From: an uncultured Luteitalea sp.
Lineage (GTDB): Bacteria > Acidobacteriota > Vicinamibacteria > Vicinamibacterales > Vicinamibacteraceae
Length of the DNA stretch: 64,000 bases
Direction: 5' to 3'
Assembly: GCA_934541105.1 (NCBI GenBank)
Contig: CAKTDA010000002.1
Coordinates: 496,001-560,000, forward strand
A program made the translations under genes and the position numbers. The notes beneath the pieces were generated by a model. That model made no database searches, was not told the DNA's origin, and saw nothing but the letters and a program-made list of their open reading frames with translations. Positions 18,200-27,185 of the stretch are shown here, in pieces; position 1 is the first letter of the stretch; each line of letters begins with the position of its first letter.

Positions 18200-20874
18200 A
18201 GCGTCTGCGCGTGCTCTCCCACCGCATCGCCGGCCTGTTCGGACGCGATCGCCGCGATGCGGAGCTGCGCGAGGAGCTCGAGTGCCTCGCCGCATTGCAA
18301 GTGGACGAACAGGTGGCCTCGGGCATGGCGCCGGAGGAAGCGCGGCGCCGCGTGGTCGCGCGCACCGGCAGCGTCACGGCCGTGCAGGAAGCCGTGCGCG
18401 ACCAGCGCGCGTTGGCCTGGCTCGATGGACTCGTGCGGGACGTGCGCGTCGGGCTGCGGATGCTGCGTCGCAATCCGCTGTTTGCGGGCACCGCGGTGGT
18501 CTCGCTCGCGCTCGGTATCGGCGCGAACGCGGCGATCTTCTCCATCGTGGACCACCTCCTGCTGCGGGCACTGCCGGTCGCCCACGCCGATCGGCTGCTG
18601 TTGCTCGATGCCGGCTCGTGGACGTATCCCATCTTCGAGCAGGTGAAGGCACGCGGCGATCGGTTCGACGGCGCGGCCGCCTTCGCGAACGAAGCGCTGC
18701 TCACGCGTCATGGCGATCGGACGCGGCACGAGCAGGGTCTCTTCGTCAGTGGCGACTTCTTCGACCTGCTCGGCGTGACGGCAACGATCGGGCGGACGCT
18801 CACCGCCGCCGACGATGTGCGTGGGGGAGGACCGGACGGCCCGGTCGCCGTGATCAGTCACGCGTACTGGGCTCGTCAGTTCGGCCTTGACGCCGACGTG
18901 CTCGGTCGCACGGTCACCATCGAGCGGGTGCCATTCACGATCGTCGGGGTCACGCCCAAAGCCTTCTTCGGGCCCGAAGTCGGCCGCGCTTTCGACATCG
19001 CCATTCCGTTCGGTACCGAGCCGCTCCTGCGCGGCGCCGCCTCGTCACTCGACGAGCGCCAGAATTGGTGGGTGGAGATCCTGGTTCGGCGGCGCGCCGG
19101 CCAGACCGAGGCACAGGTAGCCGATGCCTTGCGGCTGATGCAGCCGGCCATCCGGGAGGCGACGAGGACCCGGGATCCCGACTACCTCAGCGAGCCGTTG
19201 TCGGTCGTGAGCGCCGAGCGTGGACGTTCGACGCTGAGGACGCGCTATCGCGATGCGCTCCGGGTCCTGATGGCCGCCGCGGTTGCGGTCCTGCTCGTGA
19301 CGAGCGCCAACGTCGCCAATCTCCTGTTCGCGCGTGCAAGTGCCCGGCGTGCCGAGATGAGTATCCGTCTTGCCGTCGGTGCCTCGCGCCGCAGGCTGAT
19401 CAGGCAGCTCCTGCTGGAAGGATGGCTCCTTGCCGTGCTCGGCGCCGCCGCAGGCCTTGCGTTCGCACTCTGGACCGCCCGCTTCATCGTCGACCAGCTC
19501 TCGACGACGCGCGCGCCGGTCATGCTGGACGTCGGAGTGGACTGGCGGATGCTGGCGTTCACGGCCGGAGCGGCCTGCGTCATCACCCCCCTGTTCGCCA
19601 TGCTGCCGGCACTGAGGGCCACGCGGCTCGCCCCGGGCGACGTGATGAAGGAACAGACCCGGACGGTGGCCGGCGAGGGGCCGCACGCCCTGGGGCAGAC
19701 CCTTGTCGCGGCACAGATCGCGTTGTCGCTGGCGCTCGTCGTGCTCGCGTGTCTGCTCGTCGGGACCTTCACGCGCCTCGCCTGGCAGTCCATGGGGCTC
19801 GAAAGCCGTCGCGTGGTCGTCGCCGAGACGACCGTCGAGGAATCGGTGCCTGTGGAGGAGCGGCTCGCCCTCTTCGGGCGCCTCCGCGACGTGGTCGGCC
19901 GCGTGCCCGGCGTGGACAAGGCGTCGCTGGCGGTCGTGACGCCGCTTTCGGGACGGGGCTGGAATTCGGCGGTCCTGGAGGTGGATGGCGCGCCCGTCGC
20001 CGGCACCCAGCGCGAGCGCATGGTCTGGGCGAATGCGGTGAGCGACGGCTATTTCGCCACCTACGGCACGGCCTTCCTCGCCGGCCGGGACGTGGCCCCC
20101 TCCGACGTCCGGGACGCGCCGCGCGTGGCGGTCGTCAACGCCGCCTTCGTTCGGCGCTTCATCGGCACTGGCCCCGCGGTCGGCCGCCAGCTTCGGGAGG
20201 GAACCGGTCGTCCGGGCGAGACCGCCGAGCCTCGCCTGATCGTCGGTGTCGTCGCGGACGCCGTGTACAGGGATCTTCGGCAGGACGTGCCGCCCACGAT
20301 GTACGTGCCCATCGACCAGGCGGGAACGGGCGCACGCTCCGCGATCAGCATCGCCGCGCGCGTCAGCGCGTCGGACGCGTCGCCGCTCCAGGAGCCGGTC
20401 AGCCGTGCGATCACGCAGGCCGACTCCCGCGCCACGACGCAGGTCATGCTGCACGAGGTGCTCGTGCACGGCGCGCTCAGGCAGGAGCGGCTCGTCGCCA
20501 CGGTGGCGGGGCTCTTCGGCGGATTGGCGCTGCTGCTGGCGGTCGTGGGGCTCTACGGCGTCACGGCATACACGGTCAGCCGGCGACGTGGCGAGATAGG
20601 AGTCCGGCTCGCCCTGGGCGCCACACCGCAGCGGGTGCTGCGCCTTGTGCTGGGCCGGGTCGCCGTCCTGGTGTCGGCGGGGATCGTCGCCGGCGTCGGG
20701 CTGTCGCTGTGGGCCGGCAGTGCGGTGCGCGTCCTGCTTCACGGCCTCGAGCCCGACGACCCGGTCACGATAGGTTCCGCCGTACTGGTGCTCCTGCTGA
20801 CCGCCGGAATCGCGGGCGCCATACCCGCCTGGCGTGCTGCGCGCACGCACCCGGCCGTCGCGCTCCGCGACTAG
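18196..20874 (+). CDS. MacB/FtsX-like permease of the acidobacterial duplicated orphan permease (ADOP) type
   Basis: An 892-residue protein starting at GTG 18196, inside the padR stop (GTGA overlap), with GGGGAG upstream. The first ~80 residues are the soluble cytoplasmic region common to this family (RRDAELREELE, EEARRRVVARTG). TM1 follows at VRVGLRMLRRNPLFAGTAVVSLALGIGANAAIFSIVDHLLL. A periplasmic MacB-like domain then precedes two FtsX permease units. The first unit (about 350-480) includes LLVTSANVANLLFARASARRAEM-type sequence; the last unit ends with the repeat pattern GEIGVRLALGATPQRVLRLVLGR. There is no ATP-binding domain and no adjacent ATPase gene, hence 'orphan'. Transport of lipids, peptides or drugs is possible; the substrate is unknown. 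Confidence 0.93.
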   Translation: MKRLRVLSHRIAGLFGRDRRDAELREELECLAALQVDEQVASGMAPEEARRRVVARTGSVTAVQEAVRDQRALAWLDGLVRDVRVGLRMLRRNPLFAGTAVVSLALGIGANAAIFSIVDHLLLRALPVAHADRLLLLDAGSWTYPIFEQVKARGDRFDGAAAFANEALLTRHGDRTRHEQGLFVSGDFFDLLGVTATIGRTLTAADDVRGGGPDGPVAVISHAYWARQFGLDADVLGRTVTIERVPFTIVGVTPKAFFGPEVGRAFDIAIPFGTEPLLRGAASSLDERQNWWVEILVRRRAGQTEAQVADALRLMQPAIREATRTRDPDYLSEPLSVVSAERGRSTLRTRYRDALRVLMAAAVAVLLVTSANVANLLFARASARRAEMSIRLAVGASRRRLIRQLLLEGWLLAVLGAAAGLAFALWTARFIVDQLSTTRAPVMLDVGVDWRMLAFTAGAACVITPLFAMLPALRATRLAPGDVMKEQTRTVAGEGPHALGQTLVAAQIALSLALVVLACLLVGTFTRLAWQSMGLESRRVVVAETTVEESVPVEERLALFGRLRDVVGRVPGVDKASLAVVTPLSGRGWNSAVLEVDGAPVAGTQRERMVWANAVSDGYFATYGTAFLAGRDVAPSDVRDAPRVAVVNAAFVRRFIGTGPAVGRQLREGTGRPGETAEPRLIVGVVADAVYRDLRQDVPPTMYVPIDQAGTGARSAISIAARVSASDASPLQEPVSRAITQADSRATTQVMLHEVLVHGALRQERLVATVAGLFGGLALLLAVVGLYGVTAYTVSRRRGEIGVRLALGATPQRVLRLVLGRVAVLVSAGIVAGVGLSLWAGSAVRVLLHGLEPDDPVTIGSAVLVLLLTAGIAGAIPAWRAARTHPAVALRD

Positions 20875-20936
20875 CTCCGCGGGACGCGATCTTGAGACCG
20901 TGTCGCAGTTGCTGCCGGTAACTTCTTGCAGACAAG

Positions 20937-20960
20937 CAAGTTGGCCGTTCGGCCAACTTG
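20937..20960. repeat. Perfect 10-bp inverted repeat overlapping the suf -35 element
   Basis: Arms CAAGTTGGCC (20937-20946) and GGCCAACTTG (20951-20960) flank a 4-base loop GTTC. The right arm runs into the TTG of the proposed -35 hexamer of the suf promoter. It lies 62 bases after the permease stop and has no T-run, so a regulator-binding site is at least as likely as a terminator. Confidence 0.6.
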
Positions 20961-20986
20961 ATAACCGACTGCGAAAGTCGTATATT
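20958..20986 (+). promoter_or_regulatory. Sigma-70-type promoter of the suf operon
   Basis: TTGATA (20958-20963) and TATATT (20981-20986) are separated by exactly 17 bases, an excellent match to the sigma-70 consensus for so GC-rich a genome. The expected transcription start near 20993 gives a leader of about 113 bases before sufB. The spacer is filled by the IscR-like box described separately. Confidence 0.65.
20961..20985 (+). promoter_or_regulatory. IscR/Rrf2 type-1-like operator in the suf promoter
   Basis: Two inverted half sites, ATAACCGACT (20961-20970) and AGTCGTATAT (20976-20985), are separated by 5 bases. Comparing by eye with the E. coli IscR type-1 consensus, 19 of 25 positions agree, including ATA...GACT and AGTC...TAT at the conserved spacing. 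The site covers the region between -35 and -10, so bound regulator would block RNA polymerase. No Rrf2/IscR gene is found in this window, so the regulator must be encoded elsewhere. Confidence 0.55.
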
Positions 20987-21105
20987 GAAACGGTTGCGCG
21001 GCTCCCGCCGGGCGTCACCTGTACGGCCGTCTCCGCGATATCCCGGCCACTGCCACGCAATCATTCGGGATGGGGCTCTACGAAGCCAACCCAGAAGGAA
21101 AAGTC

Positions 21106-22545
21106 ATGAGCACGTCTACCGATACCATCGAGCAACTCGCGACACAGGACTACAAGTACGGCTTCACGACACAGGTCGAGGCCGACACGCTGCCGCCGGG
21201 GCTCGACGAGCAGGTGATTGCCGAGATCTCGCGTCGCAAGGACGAGCCGTCCTGGATGCTCGACTGGCGCCTGAAGGCGTACCGCGCGTGGCAGAAGATG
21301 AGCTACCCGGACTGGTCGAACGTCACGTACCCGCCGGTGGACTTCCAGGCCATCAGCTACTACTCGGCGCCGAAGGCCAAGTCGCTCGCGAGCCTCGACG
21401 AGGTCGATCCCGAGGTGAAGCGGACCTTCGACAAGCTCGGCATCCCGCTCGAGGAGCAGAAGCTGCTCGCAGGGGTTGCCGTGGACGCGGTGTTCGACAG
21501 CGTCTCGGTGGCCACGACGTTCAAGGAGAAGCTGGCCGACCTCGGCATCATCTTCTGTTCGTTCTCGGAGGCGGTGCGTGAGCACCCCGAGCTCGTGCGC
21601 AAGTACGTCGGGTCGGTCGTCCCGCACACCGACAACTTCTACGCAGCGCTCAACTCCGCGGTCTTCAGCGACGGCTCCTTCGTGTACGTGCCGAAGGGGG
21701 TCCGCTGCCCGATGGAGCTCTCGACGTACTTCCGCATCAACGCCAAGGGCACCGGGCAGTTCGAGCGGACGCTGATCGTCGCCGACGAGGGCGCGCACGT
21801 GAGCTATCTCGAGGGCTGCACGGCGCCGATGCGCGACGAGCACCAGCTGCACGCGGCGGTCGTCGAGCTCGTGGCGCTCGACGGCGCGACGATCAAGTAC
21901 TCGACGGTCCAGAACTGGTATCCCGGCGACAAGGACGGCAAGGGCGGCATCTTCAACTTCGTCACCAAGCGTGGCAAGGCGATGCGCGACGCCAAGATCA
22001 CCTGGACGCAGGTGGAGACGGGCTCGGCCATCACCTGGAAGTACCCGAGCTGCATCCTGCAGGGCGACAACTCGGTCGGCGAGTTCTACTCGGTGGCCGT
22101 GACCAACAACAAGCAGCAGGCCGACACCGGCACGAAGATGGTGCACCTCGGGAAGAACACGCGGAGCACCATCGTGTCCAAGGGCATCTCGGCCGGCAAC
22201 GGGCAGAACACCTACCGTGGGCTCGTGAAGATTGCCAAGGGGGCCGAGGGCGCGCGCAACTACTCGCAGTGCGACTCGCTGCTCATCGGCGACCGCTGCG
22301 GCGCGCACACGTTCCCGTACATCGAGGTGAAGAACACGTCGTCCACCGTGGAGCACGAGGCGTCGACTTCCAAGATCGGCGAGGACCAGATCTTCTACTG
22401 CCGCCAGCGCGGGCTCTCCACCGAGGACGCCGTGAACATCATCGTCAACGGCTTCTGCAAGGAAGTGTTCCGGGAGCTGCCGATGGAGTTCGCCGTCGAG
22501 GCGCAGAAGCTGCTTGGCGTCAGCCTCGAAGGAAGCGTCGGCTAG
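21106..22545 (+). CDS. sufB: Fe-S cluster assembly scaffold SufB
   Basis: A 479-residue protein, the usual SufB length, starting at ATG 21106 after an AGAAGGAAAA ribosome site; an in-frame start 12 codons upstream is less likely. SufB forms the SufBC2D complex on which nascent Fe-S clusters are built in the cytoplasm. Family landmarks are YKYGF near the N-terminus, WMLDWRLKAYRAWQKM, the beta-helix core segment SDGSFVYVPKGVRCPMELSTYFRIN, the Cys-containing EGCTAPM, NTRSTIVSKGISAGNG, YSQCDSLLIG and the C-terminal FCKEVFRELPMEFAVEAQKLL. It is the first gene of the suf operon, directly behind the IscR-like promoter. Confidence 0.97.
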   Translation: MSTSTDTIEQLATQDYKYGFTTQVEADTLPPGLDEQVIAEISRRKDEPSWMLDWRLKAYRAWQKMSYPDWSNVTYPPVDFQAISYYSAPKAKSLASLDEVDPEVKRTFDKLGIPLEEQKLLAGVAVDAVFDSVSVATTFKEKLADLGIIFCSFSEAVREHPELVRKYVGSVVPHTDNFYAALNSAVFSDGSFVYVPKGVRCPMELSTYFRINAKGTGQFERTLIVADEGAHVSYLEGCTAPMRDEHQLHAAVVELVALDGATIKYSTVQNWYPGDKDGKGGIFNFVTKRGKAMRDAKITWTQVETGSAITWKYPSCILQGDNSVGEFYSVAVTNNKQQADTGTKMVHLGKNTRSTIVSKGISAGNGQNTYRGLVKIAKGAEGARNYSQCDSLLIGDRCGAHTFPYIEVKNTSSTVEHEASTSKIGEDQIFYCRQRGLSTEDAVNIIVNGFCKEVFRELPMEFAVEAQKLLGVSLEGSVG

Positions 22546-22690
22546 GCGGACACGATGACGGCCTTCGTCGGTCGGCCTTCGGCCTTCGAATCGCCGCAGT
22601 AATAGGAGAGGCCCGAGGCAGTTGCCGACGGTCGAAGAACTTGCAGAGGCCGATGGCCGGATGCCGATGGCCGACGGTGAGAATCACAAC

Positions 22691-23446
<756 letters not shown>

Positions 23447-23450
23447 CACG

Positions 23451-23472
23451 CAGGCTGCTGGCCAGCAGGCTG
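23451..23472. repeat. CAGGCTG repeat copies, sufC-sufD spacer
   Basis: Two copies of CAGGCTG, at 23451-23457 and 23466-23472, lie between sufC and sufD. The same heptamer, on either strand, recurs in the two following suf spacers (24826-24863 and 26111-26172) and not in the coding regions around them. Confidence 0.5.
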
Positions 23473-23523
23473 CGGGCCACATCGACTCTGACGGTCCGTT
23501 GCTGGAACGGGCCCACTAAAGAT

Positions 23524-24825
23524 ATGTCACTGACTGCCACACAGGATTCATTGCTGACCGGATTCGACGAGTTCGCCGCGGCGCGCGCCGCCGAGCCCGC
23601 CTGGCTCCGTGAGCGCCGCGCTCGAGCGGCTGCCACGTTCCGCGACGAAGGCCTGCCGACGACGCGGCACGAGGAATGGCGGTTCACGCCGGTCGCGAGC
23701 CTTGCCGCCGCGCCGCCGCAGCCCGTCACGGGTGCCGACCCCGACGCGCCGGCGATCGATCCGTTCCTCTTCCGCGAGTTCGACGGCCCGCAGCTCGTGT
23801 TCGTCAACGGACGGTACGCCCCCCGACTCTCGGCAGCGCGTCCGCTGCCGGCCGGCGTGCGCGTGGCGTCGATCGCGGCCCTGCTCGACGAGGCTCCCGA
23901 GCTGCTCCACGAGCACCTCGGCACGGCCATCCGCTTCCGCCAGCACGGCTTCACGGCCCTTCACGACGCGTGGTTCGTGGACGGCCTCGCCGTCATCGTG
24001 GACCCCGGCGTTGTCGTCGAGGCGCCGATCCACGTGCTGTTCTTCTCGACCGGCACGGGCACGTCGTATCCGCGCACGCTCGTCGTGGCCGGCGCCAACA
24101 GCAAGCTGTCGATCGTGGAGAGCTTCGCGGGCACCGAGTCGGCGTATGTGACAAACGGGATCACCGAGGTCATCTCTGCCGAGGGCGCGCACGTCGATCA
24201 CTACAAGGTCAACCGCGAGAGCCTGCTCGCCCACCACGTGGAGAGCACGCACCTGCTCCTCGGGCGCTCGTCCGAGTTCTTCACGCACAACATCTCGCTC
24301 GGTGGCTGGCTGACGCGCAACGACATCAACGCGACGCTCGACGGCGAGGGCATCGACTGCACGGTGAACGGCCTGTACCTCGCCGACGGCGACCGGCTCG
24401 TGGATCACCACACGGCCATCGACCACGCGAAGCCGCACTGCCACAGCTACGAGATCTACAAGGGCGTGCTCGACGGCAGCAGCCGCGGCGTGTTCAACGG
24501 CAAGATCTTCGTGCGCGAGGACGCACAGAAGACCGACGCCAAGCAGAGCAACCAGGTGCTGCTGCTCTCGAACGACGCGACGATCGACACAAAGCCGCAG
24601 CTCGAGATCTTTGCCGACGACGTCAAGTGCACGCACGGCGCGACGGTGGGGCAGTTGAGCGACGAGCAGCTGTTCTACCTGCGCACCCGGGGCATCGGGA
24701 AAGACGATGCGCGCGACCTGCTGATCCATGCGTTTGCCGAGGACATCGTCGAGCGCATCCGGATCGACGGCGTGCGGCATGCGCTCGAGCAGGTGCTGCT
24801 CGCGCGACTGCCGATTCGGGAATGA
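23524..24825 (+). CDS. sufD: Fe-S cluster assembly protein SufD
   Basis: A 433-residue SufB paralogue and partner in the SufBC2D scaffold. The start ATG 23524 (MSLTATQDSLLTGF) follows a 77-base spacer with CAGGCTG repeats. Features of SufD are the N-terminal RRHEEWRFTPVASLA-like segment (here TRHEEWRFTPV), the middle beta-helix with VVEAPIHVLFFST and GTESAYVTNGITEV, and the C-terminal KTDAKQSNQVLLLSNDATIDTKPQLEIFADDVKCTHGATVGQL with the conserved Cys-Thr-His-Gly. Its role is iron supply and complex stability rather than catalysis. Confidence 0.95.
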   Translation: MSLTATQDSLLTGFDEFAAARAAEPAWLRERRARAAATFRDEGLPTTRHEEWRFTPVASLAAAPPQPVTGADPDAPAIDPFLFREFDGPQLVFVNGRYAPRLSAARPLPAGVRVASIAALLDEAPELLHEHLGTAIRFRQHGFTALHDAWFVDGLAVIVDPGVVVEAPIHVLFFSTGTGTSYPRTLVVAGANSKLSIVESFAGTESAYVTNGITEVISAEGAHVDHYKVNRESLLAHHVESTHLLLGRSSEFFTHNISLGGWLTRNDINATLDGEGIDCTVNGLYLADGDRLVDHHTAIDHAKPHCHSYEIYKGVLDGSSRGVFNGKIFVREDAQKTDAKQSNQVLLLSNDATIDTKPQLEIFADDVKCTHGATVGQLSDEQLFYLRTRGIGKDDARDLLIHAFAEDIVERIRIDGVRHALEQVLLARLPIRE

Positions 24826-24863
24826 GCCTGCAGCCTGCAGCCTGCCGACGCGCAGGCTGTGGG
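24826..24863. repeat. GCAGCCTG/CAGGCTG repeat cluster, sufD-sufS spacer
   Basis: Immediately after the sufD stop, three tandem GCCTGCA-type units (24826-24846) are followed by CAGGCTG near 24853-24859, which is the reverse complement of the same motif. The complementary orientation allows a hairpin. This spacer is otherwise featureless before the sufS start at 24876. Confidence 0.5.
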
Positions 24864-24875
24864 CCTCAGGCGTCA

Positions 24876-26102
24876 ATGGCCATCATGTTCGACGCCACTG
24901 CCGTACGCCGTGAGTTCCCGATCCTGGACCAGCAGGTCCACGGCAAGCCGCTCGTCTATCTCGACAACGCCAACACGACGCAGAAGCCGCTGTCGGTGAT
25001 CGAGGCGCTCGATCACTACTACCGCGCCGACAACGCCAACATCCACCGCGCGACGCACCTGCTCAGCGAGCGCGCGACGAAGGCCTACGAGGGCGCGCGG
25101 AGGAAGATCGCGCGCTTCTTCAACGCGCGCGAGGACGCCGAGATCGTCTTCACGCGCGGCTGCACCGAGGCCATCAACCTCGTGGCCCACAGCTTCGCCA
25201 GGCCGCGGCTGAAGCCCGGCGACGAGATCCTCGTCACGCACATGGAGCACCACTCCAACATCGTGCCGTGGCAGCTCGTGGCGCAGCAGACGGGCGCCGT
25301 GCTGCGGGTGGTGCCGATGGACCCCGACGGCGTGCTCGACATGGACGCCTGCCGCTCCCTGATCGGTCCGCGCACCGCGATCGTGTCGGTGATTCACGTC
25401 TCGAACGCGCTCGGCACGGTCAACCCGATCGAGGAGATCATCGCGCTCGCGAAGGCGCAGGGCGTGCCGGTGCTCGTGGACGGCGCGCAGGCCGCCCCGC
25501 ACATGCCCGTGGACGTCCAGACCCTCGGGTGCGACTTCTACGCGTGCTCGGCGCACAAGATGTACGGGCCGACCGGCATCGGCGCGCTGTACGGACGCCG
25601 CGAGCGGCTCGAGTCGATGCCGCCGTGGATGGGCGGCGGCGACATGATCGCGTCGGTGACGTTCGAACACACCGAGTACAACGAGGTGCCCTACAAGTTC
25701 GAGGCCGGCACCCCGAACATCGCCGGCGTCGTCGGCTTCGGCGCCGCCATCGACTTCCTGGCCCGGTTCGGCATGCGCGAGATTGCGGCGCACGAACACC
25801 AGTTGCTCGCGCACGCAAGCGCGAGCCTCGGCGCACTCGACGGCATCAGGCTCGTCGGTCGCGCACCCGTGCGCGCCGGCGTCGTCTCGTTCCTTGTCGG
25901 CGACGTCCATCCGCACGACGTCGGGACGTTCCTCGACCAGGACGGCATTGCCGTGCGGACGGGCCAGCACTGCGCGCAACCGGTGATGGACTACTACGGC
26001 ATCACGTCGACGGTGCGCGCATCGTTCGGACTCTACAACACGCGCGCGGACGTGGACGCGCTCGTCGCAGGTGTGCGGCGCGTGCAGGCGTTCTTCGCCT
26101 GA
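24876..26102 (+). CDS. sufS: Cysteine desulfurase SufS
   Basis: A 408-residue class V aminotransferase that takes sulfur from cysteine and passes it as persulfide to the SufU partner. The start is ATG 24876 or 24885. The fold is visible throughout: DNANTTQKPLSVIEAL, NIHRATHLLSERAT, THMEHHSNIVPWQL and VDGAQAAPHMPVDV. The pyridoxal-phosphate lysine is Lys228 in CSAHKMYGPTG. The catalytic cysteine is Cys366 in RTGQHCAQPVMDYYG, in the short-loop arrangement of type II desulfurases (SufS). Next to sufU, as in Firmicutes-type SUF systems. Confidence 0.96.
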   Translation: MAIMFDATAVRREFPILDQQVHGKPLVYLDNANTTQKPLSVIEALDHYYRADNANIHRATHLLSERATKAYEGARRKIARFFNAREDAEIVFTRGCTEAINLVAHSFARPRLKPGDEILVTHMEHHSNIVPWQLVAQQTGAVLRVVPMDPDGVLDMDACRSLIGPRTAIVSVIHVSNALGTVNPIEEIIALAKAQGVPVLVDGAQAAPHMPVDVQTLGCDFYACSAHKMYGPTGIGALYGRRERLESMPPWMGGGDMIASVTFEHTEYNEVPYKFEAGTPNIAGVVGFGAAIDFLARFGMREIAAHEHQLLAHASASLGALDGIRLVGRAPVRAGVVSFLVGDVHPHDVGTFLDQDGIAVRTGQHCAQPVMDYYGITSTVRASFGLYNTRADVDALVAGVRRVQAFFA

Positions 26103-26110
26103 ACTTTCAG

Positions 26111-26172
26111 TCTGCAGGCATGCGCGCTGCAGGCCGCAGGCTGCAGGCTGGCAGGCTGTAGGCTCTAGGCTC
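26111..26172. repeat. Dense GCAGGCTG repeat tract, sufS-sufU spacer
   Basis: At least six copies or near-copies of GCAGGC(T)G occur in 62 bases, in both tandem and interrupted arrangement, ending with TAGGCTCTAGGCTC. The tract lies between the sufS stop (26102) and the sufU start (26179). It is the densest of the three CAGGCTG clusters found in suf spacers. Confidence 0.6.
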
Positions 26173-26178
26173 TTCCCC

Positions 26179-26619
26179 ATGGAACTCCGCGACCTCTACC
26201 AGGAAGTCATCCTCGACCACAACAAGCGGCCGAGGAACTTCGGCCCGCTCGAGGGTGCGGCGCAGGCATCGGGTCACAACCCGATGTGCGGCGACCGCGT
26301 CAGCGTGTACGTGCGCATGGACGCCGGGCGCGTCGCCGAGGCCCGCTTCGTGGGCAACGGCTGCGCGATCAGCAAGGCGTCGGCGTCGATGATGACCGAC
26401 GCGGTCACGGGCCTGACGCCCGACGAGGTGCGCACGATGTTCACGGCGTTCCACGACATGGTGACCGGCAGGACCGACGCCGACGACGAGCAGGTCGGCA
26501 AGCTGGTGGTGCTGTCGGGCGTCAAGGAGTTCCCGTCCCGCGTGAAGTGCGCCATGCTGGCCTGGCACGCCCTGCAGGCCGCAATCGAAGGCGCCGGCGG
26601 GAGCGTATCGACGGAGTGA
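26179..26619 (+). CDS. sufU: Fe-S assembly sulfur-transfer protein SufU
   Basis: A 146-residue IscU/NifU-like protein of the SufU branch, starting at ATG 26179. It accepts sulfur from SufS and is zinc-binding. The ligands are visible at the expected spacing: Cys37 and Asp39 (MCGDRV), Cys62 (GCAISKAS) and Cys124 (KCAMLAW). The insertion between residues ~85 and 105 that separates SufU from IscU is present. The next gene begins around its stop codon, either with an overlapping GTG (26616) or with ATG 26625. Confidence 0.95.
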   Translation: MELRDLYQEVILDHNKRPRNFGPLEGAAQASGHNPMCGDRVSVYVRMDAGRVAEARFVGNGCAISKASASMMTDAVTGLTPDEVRTMFTAFHDMVTGRTDADDEQVGKLVVLSGVKEFPSRVKCAMLAWHALQAAIEGAGGSVSTE

Positions 26620-26624
26620 AAGCG

Positions 26625-27185
26625 ATGTTCTCCCTGTTCTCGAAGAAGCCGGCCACCGACGCCACGACGACGCCGGTGACCCCGGAGTCCACGGCAGCCG
26701 AGACGGCGCCGGTCCAGCAGGCGGCACCCGAAAATCCGCTCGCCTCGATGGACGTGGAGGCGCCCGACGTGCCGCGGCAGGAGCAGTCGGCCGGCTACGG
26801 CCTCGACGTCGGATCGCTGCTCGAGCCCCCGCCCGCGCCGGCACCGGGCTCGGGAATCGGCCCGCGCGACGAGGCAAAGACCGCCGAGCTCACGCCGAAG
26901 GTCGTCGAGGCCATCAGCACCGTCTTCGACCCCGAGATTCCCGTCAACATCTACGAGCTCGGCCTCATCTACAAGATCGAGGCGGATGCCGATGCGCGGG
27001 TCAAGGTGGACATGACCCTCACATCCCCGGCCTGCCCGTCGGCGCAACAGCTGCCGAGCGAGGTCCGCTACAAGGTCAAGGCACTCGAAGGGGTGACCGA
27101 TGCCTTCGTCGAGGTCGTGTGGGAACCGGCCTGGACCAAGGACCTGATGTCAGAGGAAGCTCGCTTCTCCCTCGGGCTGTTCTGA
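26625..27185 (+). CDS. sufT: SufT-like MIP18/DUF59 protein with N-terminal extension
   Basis: A 186-residue protein. ATG 26625 has GGAG eight bases upstream; GTG 26616, overlapping the sufU stop, is an alternative. The C-terminal ~100 residues (about 88-186) are a MIP18/DUF59 domain: VVEAISTVFDPEIPVNIYELGLIYKI, VDMTLTSPACPSAQQLPSEVR with its Cys, and VVWEPAWTKDLMSEEARFSLGLF. Proteins of this type help mature Fe-S proteins. The first ~85 residues are Ala/Pro/Thr-rich and probably disordered, an addition not needed for the domain. Its last 36 bases overlap the convergent tetR gene. Confidence 0.9.
   Translation: MFSLFSKKPATDATTTPVTPESTAAETAPVQQAAPENPLASMDVEAPDVPRQEQSAGYGLDVGSLLEPPPAPAPGSGIGPRDEAKTAELTPKVVEAISTVFDPEIPVNIYELGLIYKIEADADARVKVDMTLTSPACPSAQQLPSEVRYKVKALEGVTDAFVEVVWEPAWTKDLMSEEARFSLGLF

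Noticed and set aside
20937..20960. Rho-independent terminator of the orphan permease
   Set aside because: Strong stem but no T-run; the right arm forms part of the suf -35 element, so an operator is preferred, though a dual role is not excluded.
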